From CAYXVB01 sp964467785 (lineage in GTDB: Bacteria > Bdellovibrionota > UBA1018): DNA of 32,263 nt. The notes beneath the pieces are model-generated. The model saw only the letters and a program-made list of their open reading frames with translations. It was not told the DNA's origin and searched no databases. Shown here one piece after another: positions 21,992-29,763 of this stretch (its first letter is position 1; the number at the start of each line of letters is the position of its first letter). A program made the position numbers and the translations under genes. Location: contig CAYXVB010000019.1 of NCBI GenBank assembly GCA_964467785.1, positions 1-32,263 on the forward strand. Reading direction: 5' to 3'.

Positions 21992-22171
21992 AATTCTCTC
22001 CTTAGGCAAAAAGCTCTCTCAGGAGTCGATTTGTGCAAGGTGGATGCCGCTCTGTTTCCATAAAAAGAAGCGGAAATAAGGCTCTCATTTGCGATCACGG
22101 AAGCCCTCTGGCGCGCCAGCGCTGTTCAAAAGTTCGACACCTGTCCACGGCGCTGTTACACTCGGAAGAAT

Positions 22172-23203
22172 ATGAGAATCGGACTTTTGACGGGTGGCGG
22201 CGATGCTCCAGGACTCAATGGCGTCTTAGAATCGGTGTCCCGTTGTTTGCTCAAACAGGGGCATGAACTGGTGGGCATCCTCGACGGATTCGAAGGCGTG
22301 TTTGATGGCAAACAGCGCCCGATCGGACTTCACGATGTCGAGGGGATGCACAATTTCGCCGGCACCTTTCTCGGCACGAGCAATAAGACCGGCACCCAGG
22401 GGCGCGAAAAGGAGTTCCTCGAAAAGTTCCGCGCGCTCCGGCTCGACGGTCTGGTTGCCGCGGGCGGGGATGGCACTTTTGCGGGATTAAAATCTTTCGC
22501 GAGCGAAGTGCCGATGATCGGCGTGCCCAAGACGATCGACAACGATCTGGCCGGTACGGACGTGACTTTCGGTTACGACACGGCGTGCTCCGTCGTGGCC
22601 GAAAGCGTGGATGCCCTGCGCGCCACGGCGGATGCGCATCGGCGCGTGATCGTCGTCGAGACGATGGGTCGCACCGCGGGGTGGATCGCGCTCGGCGGGG
22701 GACTCGCTTCCTACGCCGACGTGATCCTGATCCCGGAGCGCCCGTTCGATCCGGCTCGGCTCTCGGCCCATATCAAAAGCGTCAAGGCCTCGGGACGTCG
22801 ACGCGGCCTGATGGTGGTGGTGGCCGAGGGCGCGCGCCAGGTCGGCGGCACGGTGCATGTGGCGTTTGAAGTCGCGGGCAGTCCGCAGGCTGAGCGCTTT
22901 GGCGGGATCGGGCACTGGCTAGCCCGGTGGATCGAAAAGGAGACCGCCTGGGAGTCGCGCGACGTGGTGCTCGGGCACCTGCAGCGTGCGCGCTCTCCAA
23001 CGACCACCGACCGATTCCTCACACTATCGATGGGCGTCCAGGTTGCCGAAATGGTCCGCGACGGAGCCTGGAACCAGGCCGTTGTCATGCGGGGGGGCCA
23101 AATCACTCGCGCACCGATCCAGGAGCTGATGGCGCCGCCCAAGCTCGTTTCCGAGCGTCACCGCTGGGTGCGGATGGCTGAAGAGCTGGGGCTTTGGCTT
23201 TAA
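22172..23203 (+). CDS. pfkA: 6-phosphofructokinase, mixed-type (G104/K124) group
   Basis: This 343-residue enzyme phosphorylates fructose 6-phosphate in glycolysis. Family motifs are GLLTGGGDAPGLNG, AAGGDGT (97-102), PKTIDND (119-125, catalytic D123), METMGRTAGWIAL-like near residue 170, and GHLQRARSPTTTDR. The position equal to E. coli 104 is Gly (G101), which normally means ATP. The position equal to 124 is Lys (K120), which normally means pyrophosphate. That combination defines the mixed-substrate group III enzymes, most of which use ATP as far as I recall. The start has GGAAGA just upstream. Allosteric control cannot be judged. Confidence 0.92.
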   Translation: MRIGLLTGGGDAPGLNGVLESVSRCLLKQGHELVGILDGFEGVFDGKQRPIGLHDVEGMHNFAGTFLGTSNKTGTQGREKEFLEKFRALRLDGLVAAGGDGTFAGLKSFASEVPMIGVPKTIDNDLAGTDVTFGYDTACSVVAESVDALRATADAHRRVIVVETMGRTAGWIALGGGLASYADVILIPERPFDPARLSAHIKSVKASGRRRGLMVVVAEGARQVGGTVHVAFEVAGSPQAERFGGIGHWLARWIEKETAWESRDVVLGHLQRARSPTTTDRFLTLSMGVQVAEMVRDGAWNQAVVMRGGQITRAPIQELMAPPKLVSERHRWVRMAEELGLWL

Positions 23204-23337
23204 TGGGCGCGATTTAGATATCTGCCTAAGCAAAAAGTCACATATTAAGTCTCCGAAAGAAAAGCGCTTTCGTGTCCTTGACGAGGAGCGGCGCATCTGT
23301 TTTAATTATTAATATTAATTAACAATTTCAGGCAGGG
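23204..23337. other. AT-rich intergenic region after pfk
   Basis: A 134-base spacer. A short 6-bp hairpin (CGAAAG 23254-23259 with CTTTCG 23267-23272) follows pfk, without a T-run, so it is a weak terminator candidate. The stretch around 23300-23330 (TTTTAATTATTAATATTAAT) is very AT-rich and probably belongs to the promoter of the lytic transglycosylase gene. Confidence 0.4.
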
Positions 23338-24549
23338 ATGAAGTTTATGCCACGACCTGATTTGCAGCTCGCCTCCGCCTCCGCTTCCTCAACTTCGGTC
23401 AGTCGCCCCATCAACCTCATCGCGTTTCTAGGCTGCACCTTATCCTTTGGCTGTGCCGGTCCCCACACGCCGCTTGGGGCGGTCTGGACGTGGAAGCCCG
23501 TTTCGGCGCATTCCACTTCGTTTGCCTCCGAAAGCTCTCATCCCGCGGGCCTTCGCATTCAGTTCCTGCCCTCGCGACAGGTTTTGCACTCGGCTTCGCT
23601 TTGGCGGATCCAGGTCGAGGACGTCCAAGGCGATCTGGATCTCTCGAGTCTTCGGGTGCGCTATCAAGGCTTTGATGTCACGCAGTCCTTTCTGCGGCGT
23701 GCGCGGACGCGGCAGCTCTGGAAGGACCGGCTCCTGGTGGTGGATGCGCCCTTTGTGCGGTTGGATGCGGAAAAGACCCATCCAATCGAAGTCTCCTATC
23801 AAAGCTCCTCGGGGCTCTGGGCGGTGGCCAACTTTGAGCCGCCGACCTGCTCGATGTTCACTGCGGATCGGCGCGCGATGCACACTGGGGATTTCGAGGT
23901 TTCCCGCGCGATGCTCGAGCAGATCACGCACGCGGCGCGGGAAGCGGGCTTCAGTCCCGCGCTCTTGACCGGGCTCATCGCGCAGGAGTCGCGCTTTGAC
24001 CCGCGCACGGTCAGCTGGGCGCGCGCGCTCGGCCTCACCCAGATCACGGGGATTGCCGAGAGCGAGATCGTGCAGTCGCATTCGGACTGGCCCCGCTTCG
24101 CGGGGATCGAGCAGATGGACGCTACCGAGATCCGGCGTCGGATCCTGCTCGGCGAGATCCATCGAGGCAATGAGTGGAGACTCGATCCGAATCTCTCCAT
24201 TCGCGGCGGGGTCGACTACACGCGACAGCTCGCTGGACGCTGGAGCGGGCCTGAGAATCTTCGCGCGATCCGGGAGACTTTTTCCGATCCAGAAGTGGCG
24301 TTCACGCAGCTTGTGCTCGCTAGCTACCACTCCGGCTACGCGCGCGTCGCCGGAGCGTTTCGTCGACGCGGCAAGGACTGGCTCGGGGCGAACGAGCTGC
24401 GCGAGGCCCGCAAGTATGTGAACCGGGTGTTCAGCTATTGTCATCACTTTGGTGAGCCGGCCGATCTGCCGACGCTCCCCGCGAATGCCGTCCGTTCGTT
24501 GCCGAAAGTCCATTCCATCCAGGAGGAGACCGATGCGCACGCGTCCTAG
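23338..24549 (+). CDS. Exported lytic transglycosylase (SLT domain)
   Basis: This 403-residue protein is predicted to cleave peptidoglycan glycan strands. The N-terminus has a hydrophobic export segment (25-40) with two Gly-Cys pairs (C33, C39). Neither is a perfect lipobox, so lipoprotein status is uncertain. Residues about 85-160 form an extra domain of unknown type. The SLT domain begins near 190 with catalytic E217 in LIAQESRFDP, then SWARALGLTQIT, and SYHSGYARV later; these are the family motifs. An alternative ATG at 23347 has slightly better ribosome-binding spacing. The PilZ gene starts inside its last 17 bases, so the two are translationally linked. Confidence 0.9.
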   Translation: MKFMPRPDLQLASASASSTSVSRPINLIAFLGCTLSFGCAGPHTPLGAVWTWKPVSAHSTSFASESSHPAGLRIQFLPSRQVLHSASLWRIQVEDVQGDLDLSSLRVRYQGFDVTQSFLRRARTRQLWKDRLLVVDAPFVRLDAEKTHPIEVSYQSSSGLWAVANFEPPTCSMFTADRRAMHTGDFEVSRAMLEQITHAAREAGFSPALLTGLIAQESRFDPRTVSWARALGLTQITGIAESEIVQSHSDWPRFAGIEQMDATEIRRRILLGEIHRGNEWRLDPNLSIRGGVDYTRQLAGRWSGPENLRAIRETFSDPEVAFTQLVLASYHSGYARVAGAFRRRGKDWLGANELREARKYVNRVFSYCHHFGEPADLPTLPANAVRSLPKVHSIQEETDAHAS

Positions 24550-25300
24550 AGAGTTCGACGGGTTGGCCGGGATGCTCTTGTTCATTTGCTTAGGGCTGCC
24601 CCTCCAGGCGGCGCTCGATTACGGCTACGGGCCCGGGCAGTGGCTGGAGATCGTCACTTCGCTTGCGCCGCTCAACTGGGCGCTGATGATCGCCGCGGCG
24701 GCATGCGCCGCGCTCGCGCTTCGGGCCTCTCCCTGGCTTATGGCTGGCGCACCGGTGTTTGCCTTCGTCCTTTTATGGAACAACTGGGTGGTGGCCGACA
24801 CGGCCGCCAATGGCTCGCCCGAGTGGACGCTCTGGGCCGCGGCCGCGGGGATGCTTCCGCTCGGGTTGATGGTGGCGCCTCGCGCGCGCCGCGTGCTGAT
24901 CCGTCCGGGACTTCGCTGGTGGCTGACGCCCGCGCGTCGCCGGACCGCTCTCGAGGTGGCTGTGCGCCCCGTGCTGGCCGACGCCTGGAGCGTGATGCGG
25001 GGAACGACCTTCGACATCTCCGAGGGGGGCGCCTACATCACGCCTTCGGGGCCGTCCTGTTTTCCGGAGCGCGCGCCCGATCCGGCCTCGCAGTTGAGCT
25101 CGGGAGCGCGTTGCACCGTGCGTCTGGCGCTCAATCAGTTTCACGTCATTCAGTGCGGCGCCGAGGTGGTGCGGCAATGCGAGGGCGGGCAGGGCGATTA
25201 TCCGGCCGGCTTCGCGGTTCGTTTCATCGGCCTTGATCCCGGCCAGCGCGAGACTTTGTCACTTTACGTGAAACGGGCGCTTCCCGAACTGGTGGCCTGA
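24533..25300 (+). CDS. Membrane protein with C-terminal PilZ domain
   Basis: This 255-residue protein has four predicted membrane helices (about 12-28, 46-65, 67-88, 98-116). A cytoplasmic PilZ domain follows, with an Arg cluster at 135-137 and D161-ISEGG-166, which together form the usual c-di-GMP-binding RxxxR...D/NxSxxG signature. It is therefore a likely c-di-GMP receptor that acts at the inner membrane. ATG 24533 has a strong AGGAGGAG site and overlaps the lytic transglycosylase gene by 17 bases; a longer open frame upstream is discarded. The 3' end overlaps the convergent sugar dehydrogenase gene by 77 bases. Coupling suggests a link between c-di-GMP and wall remodelling, which is an inference. 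Confidence 0.85.
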   Translation: MRTRPREFDGLAGMLLFICLGLPLQAALDYGYGPGQWLEIVTSLAPLNWALMIAAAACAALALRASPWLMAGAPVFAFVLLWNNWVVADTAANGSPEWTLWAAAAGMLPLGLMVAPRARRVLIRPGLRWWLTPARRRTALEVAVRPVLADAWSVMRGTTFDISEGGAYITPSGPSCFPERAPDPASQLSSGARCTVRLALNQFHVIQCGAEVVRQCEGGQGDYPAGFAVRFIGLDPGQRETLSLYVKRALPELVA

Positions 25301-26546
25301 TCTCCGCCGAGGGTGCGGCGCCGTCATAGCGGATCCGGTAGACCGCGCCCGCGAAATCGTCGGAGACCAAGAGCGTGCCATCCGGGCCGTTGATCACCGA
25401 GACTGGCCGACCCCAAGGCTTGGATCCCTGCAACCAGCCTTGCGCAAAGATCTGATAGGCGCCCTGGGCGTCGCGCGAGGGCGGCGCCGAAGGATCCACC
25501 ATGCTGATGCGGTAGCCGGTGGGCGTGCTTCGGTTCCATGACCCGTGTTCGGCGATGAAGATTCGGCCACGGTATTCGGCCGGAAATCGAGTGCCCGCAT
25601 AGAAGCTCATGCCTAGCGCGGCGACATGCGCGGGCAGCTCGAACTCAGGACGGACGAATTCCGTGCAGGCCCTCAGGGCGCCGAATTGAGGGTCCGAGAC
25701 CGCGCGCCCGTGACAGTACGGAAATCCGAAATGCAGGCCCGCGCGCGGGGCGCGATTGAGCTCGTCCGGGGGCGAGTTGTCGCCGAGTAGGTCGCGTCCG
25801 TTATCGGTGAACCAAAGATCCCGTGTCCCCGGCGCCCAGTCAAAGCCCACCGTGTTGCGCACGCCGCGCGCAAATATCTCGGCATTGCGCCCGTCCGGAT
25901 CCATCCGCACGATGGTGGCGAAGCGTTCGTCTCCGCCTGCATTGGGTCCATTGCCCGGACCGTCGGGCGACGTCGGCTCGCAGACGTTGCAGGGCCCGCC
26001 GATTCCGATGTAAAGCTTGCCATCCGGACCCACACGGATAAAGCGCAGTCCGTGGTGACTGCGGGACGGCAGGCGATCCGTAATGAGCACCGGCGTGGGC
26101 GCGACAAACGGCGTGCGCGCCAAGGCCGCATCCAGGCCGTCGTAGCGAAGGACGCGATCGGTCTCGGCGACGAAAAGATCCCCGCCGCGGAACGCGACAC
26201 CGTTGGGTATGTCCAGGTTGTCGAGCGCAAAGCTTGCGCCCTCTGGCGTGAGCAAGGTGACGGATTTTCCCAGCCCTCCGATGGCGAGATTTCCGGAAGG
26301 GCTTAAAGCCAGCTCACGGGGCCGATTTAGCCCGCTTGCGACGAGCGAGATCGAGAATCCGGGAGGCAGTCGGATTGACGAAAGCTGCGTCCGAAGCGAA
26401 GCGGCATCCGACGCGTCTTGAGCGAAGGCGGAGACGACGGGAGCGCCAGGAGTCAGTGGTCCCCCGAGCAGATGGGTCAGGGCGAGCGCGAAATGCAAAA
26501 GGAGAGCTCCGGTGAAACGGCCGGCAATGAGGCGAGTTCCGTTCAT
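25224..26546 (-). CDS. PQQ-dependent sugar dehydrogenase family protein (sorbosone dehydrogenase-like)
   Basis: This 440-residue periplasmic protein has a signal peptide (to about residue 42, AFA-Q) and a six-bladed beta-propeller of the soluble glucose/sorbosone dehydrogenase type. Key segments are LPPGFSISLVASGLNRPRELA, SRSHHGLRF (H164/H165), IGGPCNVCEP (C186, C189), GVRNTVGFDWAPGT and IAEHGSWNRS. It would oxidise an aldose-like substrate using PQQ and pass electrons to the respiratory chain, but the substrate is unknown and no PQQ synthesis gene is in view. ATG 26546 with GGAG upstream is preferred to ATGs at 26579 and 26555. The C-terminal 25 residues overlap the convergent PilZ gene. Confidence 0.9.
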   Translation of the reverse strand: MNGTRLIAGRFTGALLLHFALALTHLLGGPLTPGAPVVSAFAQDASDAASLRTQLSSIRLPPGFSISLVASGLNRPRELALSPSGNLAIGGLGKSVTLLTPEGASFALDNLDIPNGVAFRGGDLFVAETDRVLRYDGLDAALARTPFVAPTPVLITDRLPSRSHHGLRFIRVGPDGKLYIGIGGPCNVCEPTSPDGPGNGPNAGGDERFATIVRMDPDGRNAEIFARGVRNTVGFDWAPGTRDLWFTDNGRDLLGDNSPPDELNRAPRAGLHFGFPYCHGRAVSDPQFGALRACTEFVRPEFELPAHVAALGMSFYAGTRFPAEYRGRIFIAEHGSWNRSTPTGYRISMVDPSAPPSRDAQGAYQIFAQGWLQGSKPWGRPVSVINGPDGTLLVSDDFAGAVYRIRYDGAAPSAEIRPPVREAPVSRKVTKSRAGRDQGR

Positions 26547-26717
26547 GCGCTCCATTCTAGCGGCAGCGTTCTGTGCCATTCAAGCGCGTGACCTGGATTT
26601 TGGGCCTATTTTGGGCCTGAATCGACGGGGATCAACGTGGATCGACGGCGGGATGAAGCGGTGCGGCGACGGCAAGGGCTTGTCATTTTTCGGTGCCTTT
26701 GAGAGACAGAGCAACTT

Positions 26718-27446
26718 ATGAAAAACGAATTTGCCGACGGTGGGCCATTGGACTCAAGATCGACCTGGATTTCGAAGTTTTCGGTGAGGATGAAAAAGGT
26801 CATGGCGATCCCGATCGGTGCTGGTGTCATCTGTGCCTGGCTGGGGGCGACAAGCAGCCTCGCCGGAGCGTCGGACGTGCTGCCCCTGGGCGAATGGCAG
26901 CAACCCTGTCACGGCGGGGTGATGCGGACTGAGTACATCACGAGTTCCGAGCCGGGGGCTTACCGCGCGGTCTTGAGTGAGGTCTTTCATCGCGAGGCGG
27001 AATGCGAAAACCCGCTCTTGATCCTGATCAGCGAAGGCTCCCTAGCCTGGCCTGAGTTGCCCGCTGATTCGGGGACTCCGAACGGAGCCCGAGCGATCGA
27101 TTTTCGCTTCGAAAGAGTTTTGGCGGTATTCCGTACCTCGAGCGGCGCTGACGCCGCCCGGAACTCCAGTTTTTGCGGTTTAACCCATTGGGAAATGAAC
27201 CGGGCGGTTGAGATCACGGGATTGTCATGCGCGTTCGTGCCCGGTCAAAAGCCGTGGAGCGTGCCGCGGACCGGGGACGCCCGCTACGGGATCTATCGGA
27301 CGGGGCCGTGGGGAGAGGCGCAAGCGGCTGATCGCAAGTACCTCCAATGGGGAAAAATGACGCGCGAACGGAACGGCCTGGATCCCTCGCTTCGTCCCTC
27401 GGAATGGGATCCGCAGGTCTATTTATCGAGAGGAACTAGAGAATAA
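26718..27446 (+). CDS. Exported protein of unknown function
   Basis: This 242-residue frame has a hydrophobic segment at about 28-50 (VMAIPIGAGVICAWLGATSSLAGA), typical of a signal peptide, preceded by about 25 extra residues. The real start may therefore be the ATG at 26790 (MKKVMAIP...), which follows GAGG too closely to be ideal. The mature part has four or five cysteines (QPCHGG, AECENP, SSFCGL, LSCAF), which could form disulfides, and aromatic-rich segments. I recognise no family. It is followed by the response-regulator gene after 81 bases on the same strand. Coding nature is supported by strong GC bias at third positions. Confidence 0.7.
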   Translation: MKNEFADGGPLDSRSTWISKFSVRMKKVMAIPIGAGVICAWLGATSSLAGASDVLPLGEWQQPCHGGVMRTEYITSSEPGAYRAVLSEVFHREAECENPLLILISEGSLAWPELPADSGTPNGARAIDFRFERVLAVFRTSSGADAARNSSFCGLTHWEMNRAVEITGLSCAFVPGQKPWSVPRTGDARYGIYRTGPWGEAQAADRKYLQWGKMTRERNGLDPSLRPSEWDPQVYLSRGTRE

Positions 27447-27527
27447 GAGAGACAGGCGGCTTTCCGGCTTATTTCCACTTGAATAGCCTTCGAGGGTTGT
27501 TAATGTGACACAAGGAGCGTGACCCTG

Positions 27528-28262
27528 ATGTCTGGTTCGGGAAATAGGAAAATCCTCCTGGTGGACGACGAGATCGACATCCGTCTTCCGTTGGCGCAGG
27601 TATTTGAGTCTATGTCGTTCCAGGTCCTGGAGGCTTCCTCGGGCAATGAAGCGCTGGCGATCTGCCGCAAGGAACCGGTCGACGTCGTGCTCTCGGACAT
27701 CCGCATGCCGGATGGCGACGGCGTGTTCCTGCTCAAGCAATTGCGGCAGGAGTTCGGAGTCAGGACTCCAATTCTCTTTATGTCCGGGTATGCCGATGTC
27801 TCTCCCGAACGCCTCTACGAGCTCGGAGCCGAGCTGATGATCGCCAAGCCGTTCAATCTCAGCGCGATCATCTCGGCGGTGAACCGGACGGCGCTTCCCG
27901 TCGCGGAGCGCTGGAGCGAGGGATTTCAGCAAGGCGCTTCCGGGGCGCGCCCCTTATTGAATCTGCAGATAGCCGGAAGCGGAACTTCCGGCTCGGAGCT
28001 AGCCAAGCTGGGGCGCGGTGGTTTTTTTATCAAGGTGGACAGTCCCAAGATCCGCTCCGCCGCGGAGATTCGGTTTGATCTCAGTTTTGATCAAGGGCCG
28101 GTGACTCGCTTGGAAGGTTGGGGTCGGCGGCTCTGGTCGCGCTCCAATTACGTGGGTGTCGAAATTCTCGGTCTCTCGCCGCAGACGATCGCCTCGTATC
28201 TTGCCTGGATTGAGGCGGAGGCTCCAACCGCATTCGTTCCGGCGGCGCCAGGAGCGAAGTAA
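27528..28262 (+). CDS. Response regulator with C-terminal PilZ-like domain
   Basis: This 244-residue protein has a receiver domain (about 8-125). The acidic pair D13/D14, the phosphorylation site D57 (VLSDIRMP), S86 (FMSGYAD) and K107 (IAKPF) are all present. The C-terminal region (about 145-235) is PilZ-like: LNLQIAGSGTSGSELAKLGRGGFFIKV, then FDLSFDQGPVTRLEGWGRR and NYVGVEILGL. The arginine part of the c-di-GMP motif is not evident, so ligand binding is uncertain. It would couple a histidine kinase signal to c-di-GMP-type output. ATG 27528 has AAGGAG ten bases upstream; the GTG at 27519 is too close to it. No kinase gene is adjacent. Confidence 0.9.
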   Translation: MSGSGNRKILLVDDEIDIRLPLAQVFESMSFQVLEASSGNEALAICRKEPVDVVLSDIRMPDGDGVFLLKQLRQEFGVRTPILFMSGYADVSPERLYELGAELMIAKPFNLSAIISAVNRTALPVAERWSEGFQQGASGARPLLNLQIAGSGTSGSELAKLGRGGFFIKVDSPKIRSAAEIRFDLSFDQGPVTRLEGWGRRLWSRSNYVGVEILGLSPQTIASYLAWIEAEAPTAFVPAAPGAK

Positions 28263-28426
28263 CCCCGGTCAAATGCCCGGATTTTAGGGTGCGGATCTTT
28301 GAACACACTGTGTAATATTTGATTATTACATGATTTCAATAATTTGCGTCCTGTGTCTGAAGTGACGCATTTTGCTATTATTGGCGGGATCCCTTAGGCT
28401 TTTTCTGAGAAGTCTTTGGGGGAAAT
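28263..28426. other. AT-rich intergenic region before VWA lipoprotein gene
   Basis: These 164 bases include a 7-bp AT-rich inverted repeat (TGTAATA / TATTACA around 28309-28329) and a generally AT-rich stretch to about 28385. A promoter for the VWA gene is likely here, but no convincing -35/-10 pair is assigned. No RNA gene is seen. Confidence 0.35.
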
Positions 28427-29656
28427 ATGGGGAAGTTTGGCGGGCAATGGATGGATGGCCTGCTTGCGTCTCTGACGCTGGCGGGAGTGTCACTGGGGTT
28501 GAGCGCTTGTGAAGCGCCTTACCAAGTGAGTTTGGTGACGGAGTCGGGCACAAGCGTTGGAACAAAGCCCAGCGTGGAGGAAGGCGTGACTCCCGTGCCA
28601 CCAAGCGGCACGCAGCGGCATGAGGAGTTCTCCCTCGCGGCGAATGCGGGCAAGGTCAAGATCGATCTCCTCTTCGTTGTCGATAACTCCGGCAGCATGT
28701 CTGACAATCAGGATGCTCTCGCTGCGGGCTTCAGCAAGTTCGGCGAGACTTATTTCAAAAATCCCGCCCTCGATATCTGCACGATGATCATCACCTCGGA
28801 CCGTTACAACGGGCGCGGCACGGCCACCTATTCGCGTGAGCGGAAGTTGGCATGCTCCTCGCCGGCGGGCACTGAAACCGAGACCGCCGCTCAGCGCGCG
28901 GCCCGGATCGCGGCACTGCTCGCTGATTTCGAGACACAGGTCAGGGTGGGGACGAGCGGTAGCGGACGGGAGCTGCTGGCTAAGTCGCTCGTGGCGTTCC
29001 TTCGGGGCGAGGAGACTTATTCAGGCGCGGCGACAGGGATCACTTCGGCTAACTCCGCCTCGCTCAATCCATTTTTCCGGAGCGATGCGATTGCCAACAT
29101 CACCTTTATCACGGACGAAAACAACATTCGGACAGGGACGGCTTCCTCGGTGACGGAAGGACAAAGCGAAGAAGCGATCAACGATCTTCCCGACACCACG
29201 AGCGCGACCGATCCACGTCGGGGAGTCCGGGAGTTCTTGGATGGGTATTTCAACGCCCGATTCGGATCCTCCGGCTATAAGCCCACCTATTCAATTACCT
29301 CGCTCTTGGATACGGTAAATACCGCAGCTGAGGCGGCAAACTTGATGAAGCTAGTCCCGCTCGTGGGTCGGGACTCCGTGCTTGGAGACGTGAATTCCAA
29401 GCCGGATGACTTCACCGGGCTTTATCGGACTCTGGGCAGGCAGATCTTGATTCGGGCACGGTCGGTGGAGCTGGCGTATTCGATTCTGACCCATGAAGAC
29501 GTGAGCATTCGCTATGTGAACGCGACAGGCGCTTTCCGGACGCTTGCGCAACCGATGGATTACACCATCAGCGGAAGCCGCATGATCACTCTCAGCGAAT
29601 CGCTCTACTCGCAGATCCAAGAGGGCGATCGGCTGGTCGTGGATTATCTGTACTGA
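28427..29656 (+). CDS. VWA-domain lipoprotein
   Basis: This 409-residue protein has a signal sequence with lipobox LSAC (Cys28), so it is membrane-anchored by lipid. After a Ser/Thr/Pro linker (about 30-65), a von Willebrand factor A-type domain begins at KIDLLFVVDNSGSMSDNQ. That holds the MIDAS metal-binding motif D86-x-S88-x-S90. FITDENN near 225 is a typical later strand. VWA domains bind divalent metal and mediate protein-protein contacts, often at surfaces. The C-terminal part (RSVELAYSILTHEDVSIRYV... DYLY) is conserved-looking but not recognised. The start is supported by GGGGGAAAT just upstream. It stands alone on the plus strand; a minus-strand terminator follows. Confidence 0.87.
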   Translation: MGKFGGQWMDGLLASLTLAGVSLGLSACEAPYQVSLVTESGTSVGTKPSVEEGVTPVPPSGTQRHEEFSLAANAGKVKIDLLFVVDNSGSMSDNQDALAAGFSKFGETYFKNPALDICTMIITSDRYNGRGTATYSRERKLACSSPAGTETETAAQRAARIAALLADFETQVRVGTSGSGRELLAKSLVAFLRGEETYSGAATGITSANSASLNPFFRSDAIANITFITDENNIRTGTASSVTEGQSEEAINDLPDTTSATDPRRGVREFLDGYFNARFGSSGYKPTYSITSLLDTVNTAAEAANLMKLVPLVGRDSVLGDVNSKPDDFTGLYRTLGRQILIRARSVELAYSILTHEDVSIRYVNATGAFRTLAQPMDYTISGSRMITLSESLYSQIQEGDRLVVDYLY

Positions 29657-29684
29657 TTTCCTGGATTCAAGTGGAGATCGATTG

Positions 29685-29717
29685 AAAAAAAAAGGGCGGT
29701 GCCTCGCGGTACCGCCC
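29685..29717 (-). terminator. Strong intrinsic terminator of the MFS gene
   Basis: A 10-bp stem (GGGCGGTGCC 29694-29703 with GGTACCGCCC 29708-29717, one G-T pair, TCGC loop) is followed on the minus strand by nine T residues (29685-29693). It lies 45 bases after the MFS stop at 29762, in the right orientation. On the plus strand it is preceded by the A-run and lacks a T-run, so it serves mainly the minus strand. Confidence 0.9.
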
Positions 29718-29738
29718 TCTGTTGCACTCAGCGACCGA

Positions 29739-29763
29739 ATCCGGCGATTCTATCCGGCGATTC
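29739..29763. repeat. Short 13-bp-period direct repeat
   Basis: ATCCGGCGATTC occurs at 29739-29750 and again at 29752-29763, with a one-base spacer. The second copy covers the MFS stop codon. It may be a replication slip or chance, and no function is evident. Confidence 0.5.
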
